64,000 nt of DNA from Gp6-AA40 sp963742105 (GCA_963742105.1 CAVUKN010000005.1:806001-870000); one strand, 5' to 3'; counted from the first letter of the stretch, positions 43,294-53,285 are shown. Notes: generated from the sequence alone by a model not told the origin. Made by a program: numbers and translations.

Positions 43294-44679
43294 TCAGCAC
43301 GTGCAGGGAATCGTCGCGTCGATCTGCGTGCCGTTGCCTCGGGCCGACGCGATCACGAGCTTGCCGCCGGCGAGCCGCAGCCGCTCTTCCATGCTGGCGA
43401 GGCCGAGGCCTCGCGTTCGCCTCGCCGTCTCGCGATCGAATCCTATGCCATCGTCGGCAAACTGCAGTCGGATCTCACCGCCGGCGCACGACACGTGGAC
43501 GCGCGCATGAGTAGCGTGACTGTGTTTCAGGACGTTGCGGAGACACTCCTGGACGACACGATAGAGACAGATCGCGACGCCACGATCGAGGGCCGAGGGC
43601 ACGTTGTGCAGCTCACACGCGACGGCAATCGATTGTCGGGCCGAGACGTCGTCACACAACTGCCGAATCGCCGATCCGAGGCCGAGCAAATCGAGCGAAG
43701 ACGGATGCAGACCATGAGAGATGCGACGCAGGTCGACCGCGAGTTTGTCCGCGAGTTCGATAACGGCGTCGATCTGCTGGCGCCGTGCGGGCGGTTCATG
43801 CGGTTGACGGAGCCCTGAAAGCTTCAGCGCGAGCATCGCGATGCTCTGACCAAGGTCGTCGTGCAGCTCCCGCGCGATGAACGCCCGCTCGTTGTCCTGC
43901 GCGTTCCACAGCGCGCGGGCGAATTCGTCGCGCGCCTCCTCGGCGCGCTTGCGATCGGTGATGTCGACCGACACCCCCATGACTTCCGTGGCGACGCCGT
44001 TCGGCGCGATCACGCTGACGATGTTGCGCAGCCAGACCGTGCGGCCGTCCGCGGTGAGCATGCGGTACTCGAACGCATGATTGCGGCACTCCTGGACCGC
44101 CTTGGAGCTGAACGCCGTCACCCACTCGCGGTCGTCGGGATGAATATGGCGCTGCCACAAGTCGGGCTCACGCGACCACGCCTCGGCGGGGAAGCCGAGA
44201 ATCTCGGCCGTCTGCTGGCTCGCGAACGTTGTCCGGAATCCCGGTACCTCCGCCCGCCAGATGATGGCGCGGACGGAGTGCAGCAAGGTGCTGAAGTTCT
44301 CGGCGGTCTGGTGCGCCTCGGTGTTGTTCTGGTGCGCCACGATCAGGCCCGGACCGGGTGATAGCGGCACCACCGTCATGGTGAACCAGCGGGGTTCGGT
44401 CGGCGAATCGCACCGGTAGCTGAGCTGAAATCTCGGAATCTCTCCGCGGCTCACCGCCAGCATTCCGTCGAGCACCGCTTGCGCCTCGGGCCACGATCGA
44501 GCCGCGCGGCGACAGACGTCCAGGTAATTGACGCCGATGGCCGGCAGGCCCGATCCGCCATTCTCCGCGGCGAACTGGATCCAGCGGTCGTTGACGTCGA
44601 TGATGACGCCATCCTGGTCGAGGATGGCGACGTTCATCTCCAGCGCCGCGAAGATCGGGTTGTGCAGTTGTCGTGTCAA
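43294..44679 (-). CDS. PAS-PAS sensor histidine kinase of NarL type
   Basis: A 461-residue frame starting at a TTG (44679); ATG 44637 is an alternative that keeps the first PAS fold almost whole. It has PAS 1 (about 10-115, VAILDQDGVIIDVNDRWIQF), then PAS 2 with PAC (about 125-245, WQRHIHPDDREWV ... GVSVDITDRKRAEE). A HisKA_3 domain carries the phospho-His in ARELHDDLGQS. The ATPase domain has ECLRNVLKHSHAT, DDGIGFDRE and RGLGLASMEERL. It is soluble, so it should sense an internal signal. Divergent from the winged-helix regulator at 44819; no response regulator adjacent. Confidence 0.88.
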   Translation of the reverse strand: MTRQLHNPIFAALEMNVAILDQDGVIIDVNDRWIQFAAENGGSGLPAIGVNYLDVCRRAARSWPEAQAVLDGMLAVSRGEIPRFQLSYRCDSPTEPRWFTMTVVPLSPGPGLIVAHQNNTEAHQTAENFSTLLHSVRAIIWRAEVPGFRTTFASQQTAEILGFPAEAWSREPDLWQRHIHPDDREWVTAFSSKAVQECRNHAFEYRMLTADGRTVWLRNIVSVIAPNGVATEVMGVSVDITDRKRAEEARDEFARALWNAQDNERAFIARELHDDLGQSIAMLALKLSGLRQPHEPPARRQQIDAVIELADKLAVDLRRISHGLHPSSLDLLGLGSAIRQLCDDVSARQSIAVACELHNVPSALDRGVAICLYRVVQECLRNVLKHSHATHARVHVSCAGGEIRLQFADDGIGFDRETARRTRGLGLASMEERLRLAGGKLVIASARGNGTQIDATIPCTC

Positions 44680-44818
44680 GGGCGGCTGGATCGCGCACCT
44701 TCGCCGTCGTGGGCGAGGAGTGTTGCCATTCTACTTCCCGGCGCCGCCGACGTTGCGGCTTGGCGTTATGATTGGCCGGCCGAAGCCGAAGTCGGCGGCT
44801 GCGGTTCCACTCTGGACC

Positions 44819-46984
44819 ATGGCAGCAGGTATACCCGAGCAACCGTTTATCGATTACTACTTCGGACCGTATAGGTTCGACGGACGGCTGCGCCGGCTCT
44901 ACAAGGATGGGGAGCTGATCGTCCTCACGCCGAAGGCAGCCGACATGCTCGTCGCGCTGGTGGAGCGCGCCGGACGCGTCGTGGAGAAAGACGAGCTCTT
45001 GCGGGTTGTCTGGGGAGAGATCGTTGTTGGCGACGACACGCTCGCGCAGAACATCTCGACGCTGCGACGCGTGCTGGTTGACGATGCGAATCGTCCGCAG
45101 TTCATCGCGACGGTTCCGCGACGGGGCTATCGATTCATTGCTGCGGTCCGTGCCGTCGCCGCACCCACCGCGGGGGAACCGCTCGAAGCAGCGACTTCTG
45201 AAGCGTCGCCTTCGGTAACGGAAGCCGCAGCACGAGGGGGCAGTGGCCGCGCTCTTGCGCTGATCGGCATCGGCGCTCTCACGGCCACTCTCGGCGCGTT
45301 TGTCGCGCAACGTCTGTCCGTCGAGGAGCGGCCACGCGCCCTCGTCCAGTTCACTGTCGGTGAGCCGGAGGCCCACCGTTTTTCTACATCGGGCGGGATG
45401 CTGGCCCTCTCGCCGAACGGCCAGTACTTGTCATTTGTGGCCGTCGACGCGAGCGGGTCACCGTCGCTCTGGCTTCGGCCGCTCGGGTCGACAGTCTCGC
45501 GCCGGCTGGATGACACCGAAGGAGCCGCCCAGCCCTTCTGGTCACCCGACAGCCGTACGGTCGCGTTTTTTGCGGAGCGGCGGCTGAAGGCGATAGACGT
45601 GACGTCCGGCGCCGTCCGCGTGATTGCCTCACTGGCCAGTCCGCGATCGCTGGGCGGCACATGGAGTCGCACGGGCGAGATCCTCTTCAGCCTGCCAGCC
45701 GACGGACTCTACGTGGTGCCTGCGTCGGGAGGATCGCCGCAGCGAATCGATCCGGCTCCGGCAGAGCAGTGCGAAGGCTGCGTTGCGTGGCCGCATTTCC
45801 TGCCCGATGGTCGGCGTTTCCTCTATACGCTCGCCGGGTCTGACGCCTCAGCCTCCGGTATCTACGTCGGGCAGTTGGGCGATTCGGACGGAACGCGCCT
45901 GCTCGATGCCGTGTCGTCCAGCACGTACGTCTCTCCGGGGCTGCTGTCTTTTGCACGTTCAGGAACGCTGTACGTGCAGCGGTTCGACACGCGCCGCCTG
46001 CGCCTGATCGGCGAGCCGGTGCCCTGGTCGGACAGCGTGGCTTCGAACGCCCGAACTGGGCGCGTACTGGCTGCCACCTCGGACGCCGGCGTCATGGCAT
46101 TCCGCAAGCCGCTGACGACGGAGCTGGTGTGGGCCGATCGCGGCGGCAAGCCTCAGCACGTGGCTGCGGCAGCGGCGGTATACCTCAGTTTCTCCATTGC
46201 CCCGGATGGACGACGTGTTGCCGCGGCGCGAGTAGATCCGCGGACGGGCACCAGCGACGTGTGGATCTTTGACGACGAGCGTGAACTGCGGGTAACAGAT
46301 GATCCCGGTTGGGACACCAATCCAGTCTGGTCTGCGGACGGGCGCCATGTGGTGTACAGCTCGAAGCGCGCAGGGCGGTGGCGCATCCATCGTCGACCGG
46401 TTACGTCGGTCGGCCCCGAGGAACTGCTGCTCGAGACCGACAGCCCGGTGACACCATTGCAGATCCTGCAGTCGATGCGCGTCATCTACGCCGCGCAGCG
46501 AGCCACGCTGCCGTTCGACGTCTGGCAACTCGACCGCGGCAAGACCGCACCGTTGGAGCGCTTCGGGGGCTTCTACCCGAGCGACGCGCGACTATCTCCC
46601 GATGAACGCTGGTGGGCGTATGGCATGCCGGAAACAGCGGCCATGGTCTCGGAGCAGACCCTCTATGTCAGCGCCAGGCCATTCACCAAAGACCGTCGCG
46701 CGCTCGCCGAGGCGGCATCGCTGCCCCGCTGGCGAGCAGACGGCCAGGAACTGTTCTACCTGTCGAAGGATTCGTCGATCGTCGCGGTGCCGATCGATCC
46801 GCAGCGCACACCCAGTGATTCCGCCGGTCGCGTGCTGTTTCGCGCCCCGGGTCTGGCGCCGACAGGACTCATCGACCAGGTTTATGACGTGACACCGGAT
46901 GGCCAGCGCTTCCTGTTGAAGCGGCAAGTCGGATCATCGCCCATCTATGTTGTTCTGAACTGGGACACACGCCTCGACCCCTAA
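44819..46984 (+). CDS. winged-helix (OmpR/ToxR-type) regulator fused to a PD40/TolB-like propeller
   Basis: The 721-residue protein has a DNA-binding winged helix at about 15-105 (LTPKAADMLVALVERAGRVV, DTLAQNISTLRRVLVDD, PRRGYRFIAAV). A single hydrophobic helix follows at about 145-165 (ALALIGIGALTATLGAFVA). The C-terminal ~550 residues are WD40-like PD40 repeats (SPDSRTVAFF, LPDGRRFLYT, SADGRHVVYS) ending VTPDGQRFLLKR. This CadC-like layout puts the sensor propeller outside and the DNA-binding domain inside. ATG 44768 is an alternative start. It has no receiver, so activation is by direct membrane signalling. Very common in Acidobacteriota. Confidence 0.88.
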   Translation: MAAGIPEQPFIDYYFGPYRFDGRLRRLYKDGELIVLTPKAADMLVALVERAGRVVEKDELLRVVWGEIVVGDDTLAQNISTLRRVLVDDANRPQFIATVPRRGYRFIAAVRAVAAPTAGEPLEAATSEASPSVTEAAARGGSGRALALIGIGALTATLGAFVAQRLSVEERPRALVQFTVGEPEAHRFSTSGGMLALSPNGQYLSFVAVDASGSPSLWLRPLGSTVSRRLDDTEGAAQPFWSPDSRTVAFFAERRLKAIDVTSGAVRVIASLASPRSLGGTWSRTGEILFSLPADGLYVVPASGGSPQRIDPAPAEQCEGCVAWPHFLPDGRRFLYTLAGSDASASGIYVGQLGDSDGTRLLDAVSSSTYVSPGLLSFARSGTLYVQRFDTRRLRLIGEPVPWSDSVASNARTGRVLAATSDAGVMAFRKPLTTELVWADRGGKPQHVAAAAAVYLSFSIAPDGRRVAAARVDPRTGTSDVWIFDDERELRVTDDPGWDTNPVWSADGRHVVYSSKRAGRWRIHRRPVTSVGPEELLLETDSPVTPLQILQSMRVIYAAQRATLPFDVWQLDRGKTAPLERFGGFYPSDARLSPDERWWAYGMPETAAMVSEQTLYVSARPFTKDRRALAEAASLPRWRADGQELFYLSKDSSIVAVPIDPQRTPSDSAGRVLFRAPGLAPTGLIDQVYDVTPDGQRFLLKRQVGSSPIYVVLNWDTRLDP

Positions 46985-47025
46985 CGAGCAGGTCTGGTGG
47001 TTGGCCCGCGAGCGGCGTAGGGGAG

Positions 47026-47092
47026 CGGGCGAGCCAGTGGCGCGGACCTCGTCAGGTCCGCGAGGCGAGCCCGGCGAGGCTCGCCCCACGTG
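47026..47092. repeat. composite palindromic element, copy 1
   Basis: Two successive hairpins: CGCGGACCT...AGGTCCGCG (47041-47062) and GGCGAGCC...GGCTCGCC (47064-47085), followed by CCAC. The same two-part arrangement occurs at about 61991-62035. Both copies lie within 110 bases of a stop codon. Confidence 0.75.
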
Positions 47093-47230
47093 CTACACCG
47101 AATTGACAATCGCACTAGCTGCAGTCGACCGTAGCAAAGGCGGTCGCCCCATCCCTGACGCTCACCCTGACCGGATTGCAGGGCCCGACGAAGGTACTCA
47201 CGGGGCGGGAAGTCTTCGAACGCGAAGCAC

Positions 47231-48004
47231 TCAACGCGTATGGGCGATCAGCGTCATTGGTTGGTCGAAAACCGCAAGACTGCCGCTACGTTTCTCAGGA
47301 CGTTCCGCTCCGGCCGGGTAGATCCAGACTTCGCCCCCCGGCACCGTCACGTGACGCGGAAAACTTGTCACGGTAAACGGCTGATTCGTAAACAGTCCGG
47401 CCTCTCGCTCGCTGCTCGCCGGCACGACTTCTACGTTCACGGATTCACCTGTCGGCGACTCGACGAGGACTCGGCGGCAGAGGTTGCTCTCAAAGCCACA
47501 GACGTATGACCCGGTAAACACGCGCAGGGCAATTGATTCTCCGGGGCGGATGATCAACGTTCGCAACAGCCTCAACTCGGCGGCCATGACCACCGGTGGG
47601 CTGACGTAGATTTTCGTAGTCTCGTATCCGGCACCGGTCACGTTCAAGAGCAATTCGCGCCAGTCCTGTGGAATGTTTGCCGTCAAGACAAACGTTCCGT
47701 TCGCGCCCGTCACTGCGGTCGTCGGCTTATCGACGTTTCCGCACCTTCCCGGATAGCAGACGCCGTCAGTCGAAACATTCGCGCCCCCGATGGATGTCTC
47801 CGTCTCGGCGTCGACGACACGACCTTCGATGCGTACATCGGCCATGCTGGGCGTCGGTTGTGGGCCGGGTAATGGCGGACCGGGCGTCGGGGTTGAACTG
47901 GTCGTCGGCGCCGAAGGCGAACTGCACCCGAGCGAGAGGCTCATGACAACGACCACCAGCGATAGACCCGACATGCCACGACGCGTGGCGACGGCCTCAT
48001 CCAT
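47231..48004 (-). CDS. lipoprotein with carboxypeptidase-regulatory-like (Ig-type) domain
   Basis: A 257-residue protein from ATG 48004 (GGGAGAA upstream). A lipobox LSLGC near residue 27 marks a lipoprotein signal. The Cys is followed by a Ser/Thr/Pro-rich linker. A domain ADVRIEGRVVDAETE, ANVSTDGVCYPGRCG, GTFVLTANIPQDWRELLLNV is the CarboxypepD_reg/transthyretin-like type seen in many surface proteins. It carries no catalytic motif. The C-terminal half (GEVWIYPAGAERPEKR) is unassigned. The large frame from 48373 is not needed. Confidence 0.78.
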   Translation of the reverse strand: MDEAVATRRGMSGLSLVVVVMSLSLGCSSPSAPTTSSTPTPGPPLPGPQPTPSMADVRIEGRVVDAETETSIGGANVSTDGVCYPGRCGNVDKPTTAVTGANGTFVLTANIPQDWRELLLNVTGAGYETTKIYVSPPVVMAAELRLLRTLIIRPGESIALRVFTGSYVCGFESNLCRRVLVESPTGESVNVEVVPASSEREAGLFTNQPFTVTSFPRHVTVPGGEVWIYPAGAERPEKRSGSLAVFDQPMTLIAHTR

Positions 48005-48240
48005 AATTCTCCCGCACCGAGAAATGCGCGAATCAGCGGCGTCACATTGAAGGAGCGATCGCGGCGGGCGCGGTCGCTTGTCCGTAAGACCAGACGTGCC
48101 GCTTGCTGCCGCAGTTGTCAGGTCTCGAATCACACCCGGAGCATCCGGCTTTCTGTCCGCGGAGTCTTGATGCTTCTGTTGAGAAAGGCTGAAAAACCGT
48201 GAAAGCGCCCTGAGAAGAGGACCGGGAATGCTCGGAAACG

Positions 48241-48483
48241 CTATCTGCCGAACGAGCGTTTCGCGAGATGCACGAGCCACCTCACACCCAGCAGTCCGAC
48301 CGCCGCAATCGGCGTAACGACGAATGGCACCACCACCTGGCCCAGCGGCAGGTAGGCGCGCCCCCAGACACACGCTTCAGAATGCTCGAATCCCTCCCGG
48401 CACTTGAATGCCAGTTCGGCGTGCGGCTCGCTCAGCCCGATGATGACGGCGATCGCGAGTAACCCCCATGTGCTTCGTCTCAT
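48241..48483 (-). CDS. small two-helix membrane protein
   Basis: An 80-residue frame with an N-terminal hydrophobic helix (WGLLAIAVIIGLS) and a C-terminal helix (VVVPFVVTPIAAVGLLGV) ending in a positive tail (HLAKRSFGR). Two Cys lie in the loop (FKCREGFEHSEACVWG). No family recognised; GTG 48486 is an alternative start. Confidence 0.5.
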   Translation of the reverse strand: MRRSTWGLLAIAVIIGLSEPHAELAFKCREGFEHSEACVWGRAYLPLGQVVVPFVVTPIAAVGLLGVRWLVHLAKRSFGR

Positions 48484-48552
48484 CACCCGATCCGGCTATT
48501 ACGCCGTTGCGTTGGAGAACTGCGCGCGCCAGCAAGATACACTGCGCGCACC

Positions 48553-49614
48553 ATGACATCACCGGACCGGCGTCGATTCCTGCGGCTGCTGATGGCCGGC
48601 ATGTCGCTGGCACCGGCACTCCCCGCCTTTGCGCAGGCCCCGCGCCGTCAGGTGACGATCGGCGGGCGTCGTGTCCGCGTCATCGACATCCATGCGCATT
48701 GCGTAATCCCGGTCGAGCACTTGCTGGGCGGGACGACGCTCGCCGGCAGCGGCGGCGGAGCAGAGGGCACCATCCTCGGTCCTGAGCGGATCCAGACCAT
48801 GGACCGGCAGGGCGTCGACATGCAGGCGCTCAGCATCAACTTCTACTGGTGGTATGCCGCCGACCGCGATCTGGCGCGGCGCATCGTCGCCACGCAGAAC
48901 GAGGGACTCGCGGCGTGGGTCCAGAAGTACCCCGATCGGTTCGTGGCGCTGGCATCGGTCGCTTTGCAGTTTCCGGACCTCGCGGCCGTGCAACTGGAGG
49001 ACGCCGTCAAGCGACTGGGCCTGCGCGGCGCGTCGGTCGGCGGCCACGCCAACGGTGAGGATCTGTCGCTGCCGAAGTACGACCCGTTCTGGGCAAAGGC
49101 CGCTGAACTCGATGTGCCGGTCTTCATGCATCCGAACGGATCGTCGAACATCGTGCGGGAGGGCGCATTGGCGGGTCGCGCCGACTTGGTCAACATCATC
49201 GGCAACCCGCTCGAGACAACCTACTTTCTGTCGCGGCTGATCTTCGACGGCGTGTTCGATCGCTTTCCCGCGCTGCGCGTCATCGGAGCGCATGCGGGCG
49301 GCTATCTGCCGTCGTATCTTGGCAGGTCCGATTACGCGTGCAAACGGCCAAATGCCAACTGCGCGTCGGCCCGGCCGACGCGCGCCTATCTGCAGTCGCA
49401 AATCCTGATCGACACGATGGTGTTCTCGGAGGAGGGTCTGCGCCACCTCGTCGCCGAGGTCGGCTCCAGCCAGATCGTGTACGGGACTGACGTCCCTTAC
49501 GCCTGGCCGGTCACCGTCGATCTGGTGCTCGACGCGCCGTTCCTCGATGATGCGCAGAAGGCGGCCATCCTCGGAGGCAACCTCGCCCGCCTGCTGCACA
49601 TTCCTCCGTCATAG
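48553..49614 (+). CDS. Tat-exported amidohydrolase of the ACMSD/COG2159 type
   Basis: The 353-residue protein has a twin-arginine signal RRRFLRLLMAGMSLAPALPA. The amidohydrolase_2 fold has metal motif DIHAH (about 45-49), later FMHPNG, GAHAGGY and acidic GTDVPY. These are the ligands of aminocarboxymuconate-semialdehyde-decarboxylase-like enzymes, most of which are metal-dependent decarboxylases or hydrolases. Tat export implies it folds with its metal before crossing. Its stop overlaps that of the convergent cydB by six bases. Substrate unknown. Confidence 0.85.
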   Translation: MTSPDRRRFLRLLMAGMSLAPALPAFAQAPRRQVTIGGRRVRVIDIHAHCVIPVEHLLGGTTLAGSGGGAEGTILGPERIQTMDRQGVDMQALSINFYWWYAADRDLARRIVATQNEGLAAWVQKYPDRFVALASVALQFPDLAAVQLEDAVKRLGLRGASVGGHANGEDLSLPKYDPFWAKAAELDVPVFMHPNGSSNIVREGALAGRADLVNIIGNPLETTYFLSRLIFDGVFDRFPALRVIGAHAGGYLPSYLGRSDYACKRPNANCASARPTRAYLQSQILIDTMVFSEEGLRHLVAEVGSSQIVYGTDVPYAWPVTVDLVLDAPFLDDAQKAAILGGNLARLLHIPPS

Positions 49615-50643
49615 CGGCGGCTCAGATTGACTGACGGCTCCTGTGTCGGGCCGCCCGCGAGGTCCGAAGATGCCGAACAGGTACAGCAGGGACGGGATCA
49701 GCACGACCGCGCCGACACCGAGCACCTGGAGCAGCAGAATCTGCACGTTGGCCGGGGCGGACGCTGCCGCCAGCGTCAGGTGCGGACGAATGGCGTACGG
49801 ATACTGCGCCAGTGCCCACCCCCACAGAATGAAGGCCACCTGTGAGGCGGCAGCCATCCGCGCCAGCTGGTAGCGCTCGATCCAGAGAAACATCAACGCC
49901 GCGATCGCCATCGCGCCGGTCGCCACGTGCAGAGGAACGGCCCACGGTGACGCCAGCAGAGCGATGCGCACGTCCGGTTGGGCCAGCCACAACACGAGCG
50001 CGGCCAGCCCACCGACGACAAGGCCCGACATCAGCCCGCGGCGGCGGAAGGCGTCGCGTTCCTCTCCGTCGCCGGCCTCGAGCGTCAGGTACACGGCAGC
50101 CAGGTAGGCAAAGAGCGTCAGCGCGAACGCCCCCACCGCCAGCGAGAACGGTGTGAGCCATGGGGCCAGGTACACCGCCGTGAAGGACCCTTCAGGTGAC
50201 GCCGGCAGCCGCCCTTCGGTCACGGCGCCGATGATCACGCCAAGCCCGAGCGGCGTCGCCGTACTGGCAATCGCAAAGACTCGTCCCCAGAACCGCTCGT
50301 GGCGTGGATCGTCAGGTCCGTACGCGCGGAACACGAACGCCGATCCGCGGAGAACAATTCCGACCAGGACCAGCAGCAAGGGCAGGTGGAGAAAAATGCT
50401 GGCGGCGGCAAATGCTCGTGGAAAGCCCGTGAAGACGATGACAATGGCCACGATCAGCCAGACGTGATTGGCCTCCCAGACAGGCCCGATCGCGTGCGCG
50501 ATGGTGGCGCGCTGGCGTTCCGCCGTCGCTCCGGTTGCCAGCAGATCCCACAGCCCGCCGCCGTAGTCTGCGCCCCCTGACAGCGCGTAGGCCGTGAGCG
50601 ACAACACCAGCGCCAAGGCGAGGAGGATCACGGGCTCCATCAT
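49609..50643 (-). CDS. cydB: cytochrome bd ubiquinol oxidase subunit II
   Basis: A 344-residue membrane protein with about eight helices, beginning MMEPVILLALALVLSLTAYA then SGGADYGGGLWDLL, and WEANHVWLIVAIVIVFTGFP, typical of CydB. It provides the second subunit of the quinol oxidase with CydA. Its ATG overlaps the cydA stop (TGATG), so the subunits are co-translated. Stop is convergent and overlapping with the amidohydrolase. No CydX-type small subunit gene was found. Confidence 0.92.
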   Translation of the reverse strand: MMEPVILLALALVLSLTAYALSGGADYGGGLWDLLATGATAERQRATIAHAIGPVWEANHVWLIVAIVIVFTGFPRAFAAASIFLHLPLLLVLVGIVLRGSAFVFRAYGPDDPRHERFWGRVFAIASTATPLGLGVIIGAVTEGRLPASPEGSFTAVYLAPWLTPFSLAVGAFALTLFAYLAAVYLTLEAGDGEERDAFRRRGLMSGLVVGGLAALVLWLAQPDVRIALLASPWAVPLHVATGAMAIAALMFLWIERYQLARMAAASQVAFILWGWALAQYPYAIRPHLTLAAASAPANVQILLLQVLGVGAVVLIPSLLYLFGIFGPRGRPDTGAVSQSEPPL

Positions 50644-51944
50644 CAGTGCGCTCTTCTCGGCGTGGTCTCGAGCACCGTCCGTCGAATCAGCGCAATCACG
50701 ACGATCGCCAATCCTGTGTAGATGACGGTGAACAGGACGAAGGGCAGAACCAGCTTCGGCATCGGCGTGACCGCGTCCGCGGTTCTCATCACACCTTGAA
50801 CGATCCACGGCTGTCGGCCGAGCTCGGTGACCATCCAACCGGCCTCGAGGGCGACAAAGCCCAGCGGGGTGGACAGCATCGCAGCCTTCAGGAACCGTCG
50901 TGATTCGAACAGGCGCCCTCGCCACCACAGCATCGTCGCCCACACGGCCAACCCCGCCAGCCATGCCCCGATGGCGACCATGATCTGAAACGCCGGATGC
51001 ACCACCGTCACCGGTGGCCACAGCTCGCGGGGGAAGTCGTCGAGTCCGCTCACTGGCGCCGATGGATCGCCATGCGCGAGAAGACTGAGGCCCCCGGGAA
51101 CTTCCAACGCATAGCGTGTCTCGCGCGCCTCCACATCAGGAAGGCCGCCAATGCGCAGCGGCGCGTACGGTTGCGTGACGAAGTGGCCTTCGAGGGCGGC
51201 GAACTTGGCGAGTTGCGTTCGCGCCACCACGCGTCCCGCCCAATCGCCCGAGAACGGCTGCAGGAGGGACGCCGGCACGGCGACCGTCAACGCGATCGCA
51301 CACGCGCGCCGGTGGAAGGCATCCGCGGGATGGCGAAGGAGAAACCGCGCATGCAGTCCGGCCACCGCGACGCCCACCGCCGCATACGCCGCCAGCAGCA
51401 TGTGAACGACCTGCGCGCCGGCAGCGGGGTTGAACATCGCCGCAAACGGATCAACATCGACGATCCGACCGTCACCGAACCGGAACCCCGTCGGCGTGTT
51501 CATCCACGCGTTCGCCGTGACCACGAAGGCGCCAGAGAGCGCGCCCGCGATGGACACCATCACCCCGGCGAACAGATGCGCTCCTGCCCTCAACTTCTGC
51601 CAGCCGTACAGATACAGCCCGAGAAAAATCGCTTCGAGAAAGAAGGCGAAGCCTTCCAACGAGAAGGGCATGCCGATGATCGGTCCAGCGAACGCCATGA
51701 AACGTGGCCAGAGCAGGCCGAGTTCGAACGACAGCACCGTGCCGGACACCGCGCCGACAGCAAAGAGAATGGCGGTTCCTCTCGCCCATCGCGTCGCCAA
51801 TTCGAAGTACTCGCGGCGCCGGGTCCGGAGCCACGCGACCTCGGCCGCCACCATCATCACCGGCATGGCCATCCCAATCACGGCAAAGATGATGTGGAAC
51901 GCCAGCGAAAGACCCATCTGCCAGCGGGCGTAGACAAGATCCAT
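50643..51944 (-). CDS. cydA: cytochrome bd-type (CioA-like) ubiquinol oxidase subunit I
   Basis: The 433-residue protein has haem ligands His17 (FHIIFA, haem b595), His181 and Met322 (FQIMVAIG, haem b558), Glu97/Glu104 in SLEGFAFFLEAIFLG, and GRQPWIVQGVMRT. At 433 residues the Q-loop is short, the type seen in cyanide-insensitive oxidases (CioA). It reduces O2 with quinol, without proton pumping, at high affinity or under inhibitor stress. First gene of a cydAB operon. Confidence 0.92.
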   Translation of the reverse strand: MDLVYARWQMGLSLAFHIIFAVIGMAMPVMMVAAEVAWLRTRRREYFELATRWARGTAILFAVGAVSGTVLSFELGLLWPRFMAFAGPIIGMPFSLEGFAFFLEAIFLGLYLYGWQKLRAGAHLFAGVMVSIAGALSGAFVVTANAWMNTPTGFRFGDGRIVDVDPFAAMFNPAAGAQVVHMLLAAYAAVGVAVAGLHARFLLRHPADAFHRRACAIALTVAVPASLLQPFSGDWAGRVVARTQLAKFAALEGHFVTQPYAPLRIGGLPDVEARETRYALEVPGGLSLLAHGDPSAPVSGLDDFPRELWPPVTVVHPAFQIMVAIGAWLAGLAVWATMLWWRGRLFESRRFLKAAMLSTPLGFVALEAGWMVTELGRQPWIVQGVMRTADAVTPMPKLVLPFVLFTVIYTGLAIVVIALIRRTVLETTPRRAH

Positions 51945-52179
51945 GGTGCTTTCAAGAGTATGGAGTCGAACTTCTCATCTGAGCTACGCGCTCATGGTGG
52001 CGAGCAACCTTGCCGCGCGGCTACTTGTCGTGGATGCACCAGAACGTGACGCCGGCCTATTGTCTTTCGTCATATCGAACATTCTGGATTGACAGGATTG
52101 CGTCCGCCGACCAGGCTTCGTCGCGCCCGGCACAGGTGTTCGCGTCCTTCCCCAGGCACACGCGGTAGACTGCGCCCGG

Positions 52180-53133
52180 GTGGCCAGCCAGCATCTCGAC
52201 CTCAATCTTCTGCCGATTGCCGTGGCGCTGTACGACGAGTTGAGCGTGAGTCGCGCCGCGCAGCGGCTCGGCATGAGCCAGCCCGGAGTGAGCCGCGCGC
52301 TGCGGCGACTCCGGGAGGTGTTCGACGATCCATTGTTCGTGCGGCGCCCCAATGGCATCGCGCCGACGCCGCGTGCGCACGCGCTCGTGCGCGCCGCGCG
52401 GCCGCACATCCAGCACCTGCAGGACGATCTCGTCAAGGACGAGGTCTTTGATCCAGCCGTCAGCACGCGCCCGATTACACTGGCCATTTCCGACGTCGCC
52501 GAGCTGACGTTCTTTCCGCTGGTGATCGACCACTTTCGCAAGCTGGCGCCGAAGTGCCCGGTGAAGACGGTGTCGCTCTCGGGGACCGACCTGGCGAACG
52601 AGCTGGAGAGCGGAGCGGTCGATGTGGCCGCCGGTTACTTTCCCACGCTGTCGTTGCGAAGCTTTCGCCACCGGAAAGTGTCGAAACACGGTTTCGCGTG
52701 TCTCCTCCGCGCCGGGCACCCACTGTGGAAGCCGCGGCTTCCGGTCTCGGCGTATCTGGCTGCGGAGCACATCATCGTCCGACCGGAAAACCGCAGTCAG
52801 GAGGTGCTCGAACGCTTCATCGAGCGACGGCGCATGCGCCGCAAGGCGGCGGTATATACCTCGCATGTGCTGAGTGTCCCGTTTATCGTCATGGAGTCCG
52901 ATCTGATGGCGACATTGCCCTACGCCGTGGCGACACGATTCACCCAGTTGACGCCGACGGTCGTCGCCGCCCTGCCGCCATTCGACATTTCCTACGACTT
53001 GAAGATCCATTGGCATCGACGCTTCGACAACGATCCCCGCAACGTGTGGCTTCGCGAGCATCTGGTGACGGTGCTCAAAACACATGCGTGGCTGCCGGCA
53101 CCCCAGGGGCCGGCGCCGTACATCGAACCGTAG
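52180..53133 (+). CDS. LysR-type transcriptional regulator
   Basis: A 317-residue protein from GTG 52180. The N-terminal winged helix-turn-helix (LNLLPIAVALYDELSVSRAA, RLGMSQPGVSRALRRLR) and a long C-terminal effector-binding domain are typical LysR. The effector half starts around residue 95 (PITLAISDVAELTFFPLVID). It lies immediately upstream of, and codirectional with, the hydroxybenzoate hydroxylase, so it probably regulates it; known 4-hydroxybenzoate regulators come from several families, so the effector is not proved. Confidence 0.88.
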   Translation: MASQHLDLNLLPIAVALYDELSVSRAAQRLGMSQPGVSRALRRLREVFDDPLFVRRPNGIAPTPRAHALVRAARPHIQHLQDDLVKDEVFDPAVSTRPITLAISDVAELTFFPLVIDHFRKLAPKCPVKTVSLSGTDLANELESGAVDVAAGYFPTLSLRSFRHRKVSKHGFACLLRAGHPLWKPRLPVSAYLAAEHIIVRPENRSQEVLERFIERRRMRRKAAVYTSHVLSVPFIVMESDLMATLPYAVATRFTQLTPTVVAALPPFDISYDLKIHWHRRFDNDPRNVWLREHLVTVLKTHAWLPAPQGPAPYIEP

Positions 53134-53162
53134 GCCAGCTTGTGTTATCGCAGAGGCAGAAC

Positions 53163-53285
53163 ATGAATCGCACACTCGGCATTGGCGCCGCGGCAATCGC
53201 GTTAAGCGTCACGGTCCGTCATGCGCACAATGGAAGCGGCAGTGCCGACGCCGTCGCCACCTTCGCCTCCAGCACCGGGTTCTAG
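53163..53285 (+). CDS. very small ORF overlapping the pobA-like start
   Basis: A 40-residue frame with a GAGG ribosome site eight bases upstream: MNRTLGIGAAAIALSVTVRH then AHNGSGSADAVATFA. It looks like a signal peptide with a short tail, possibly the stump of an exported protein. Its stop overlaps the next gene's start (TAGTG), so it may couple translation. Function unknown. Confidence 0.4.
   Translation: MNRTLGIGAAAIALSVTVRHAHNGSGSADAVATFASSTGF

Noticed and set aside
47026..47092. CRISPR-like repeat
   Set aside because: Palindromes are not spaced with variable spacers, and no cas genes are present in the window.
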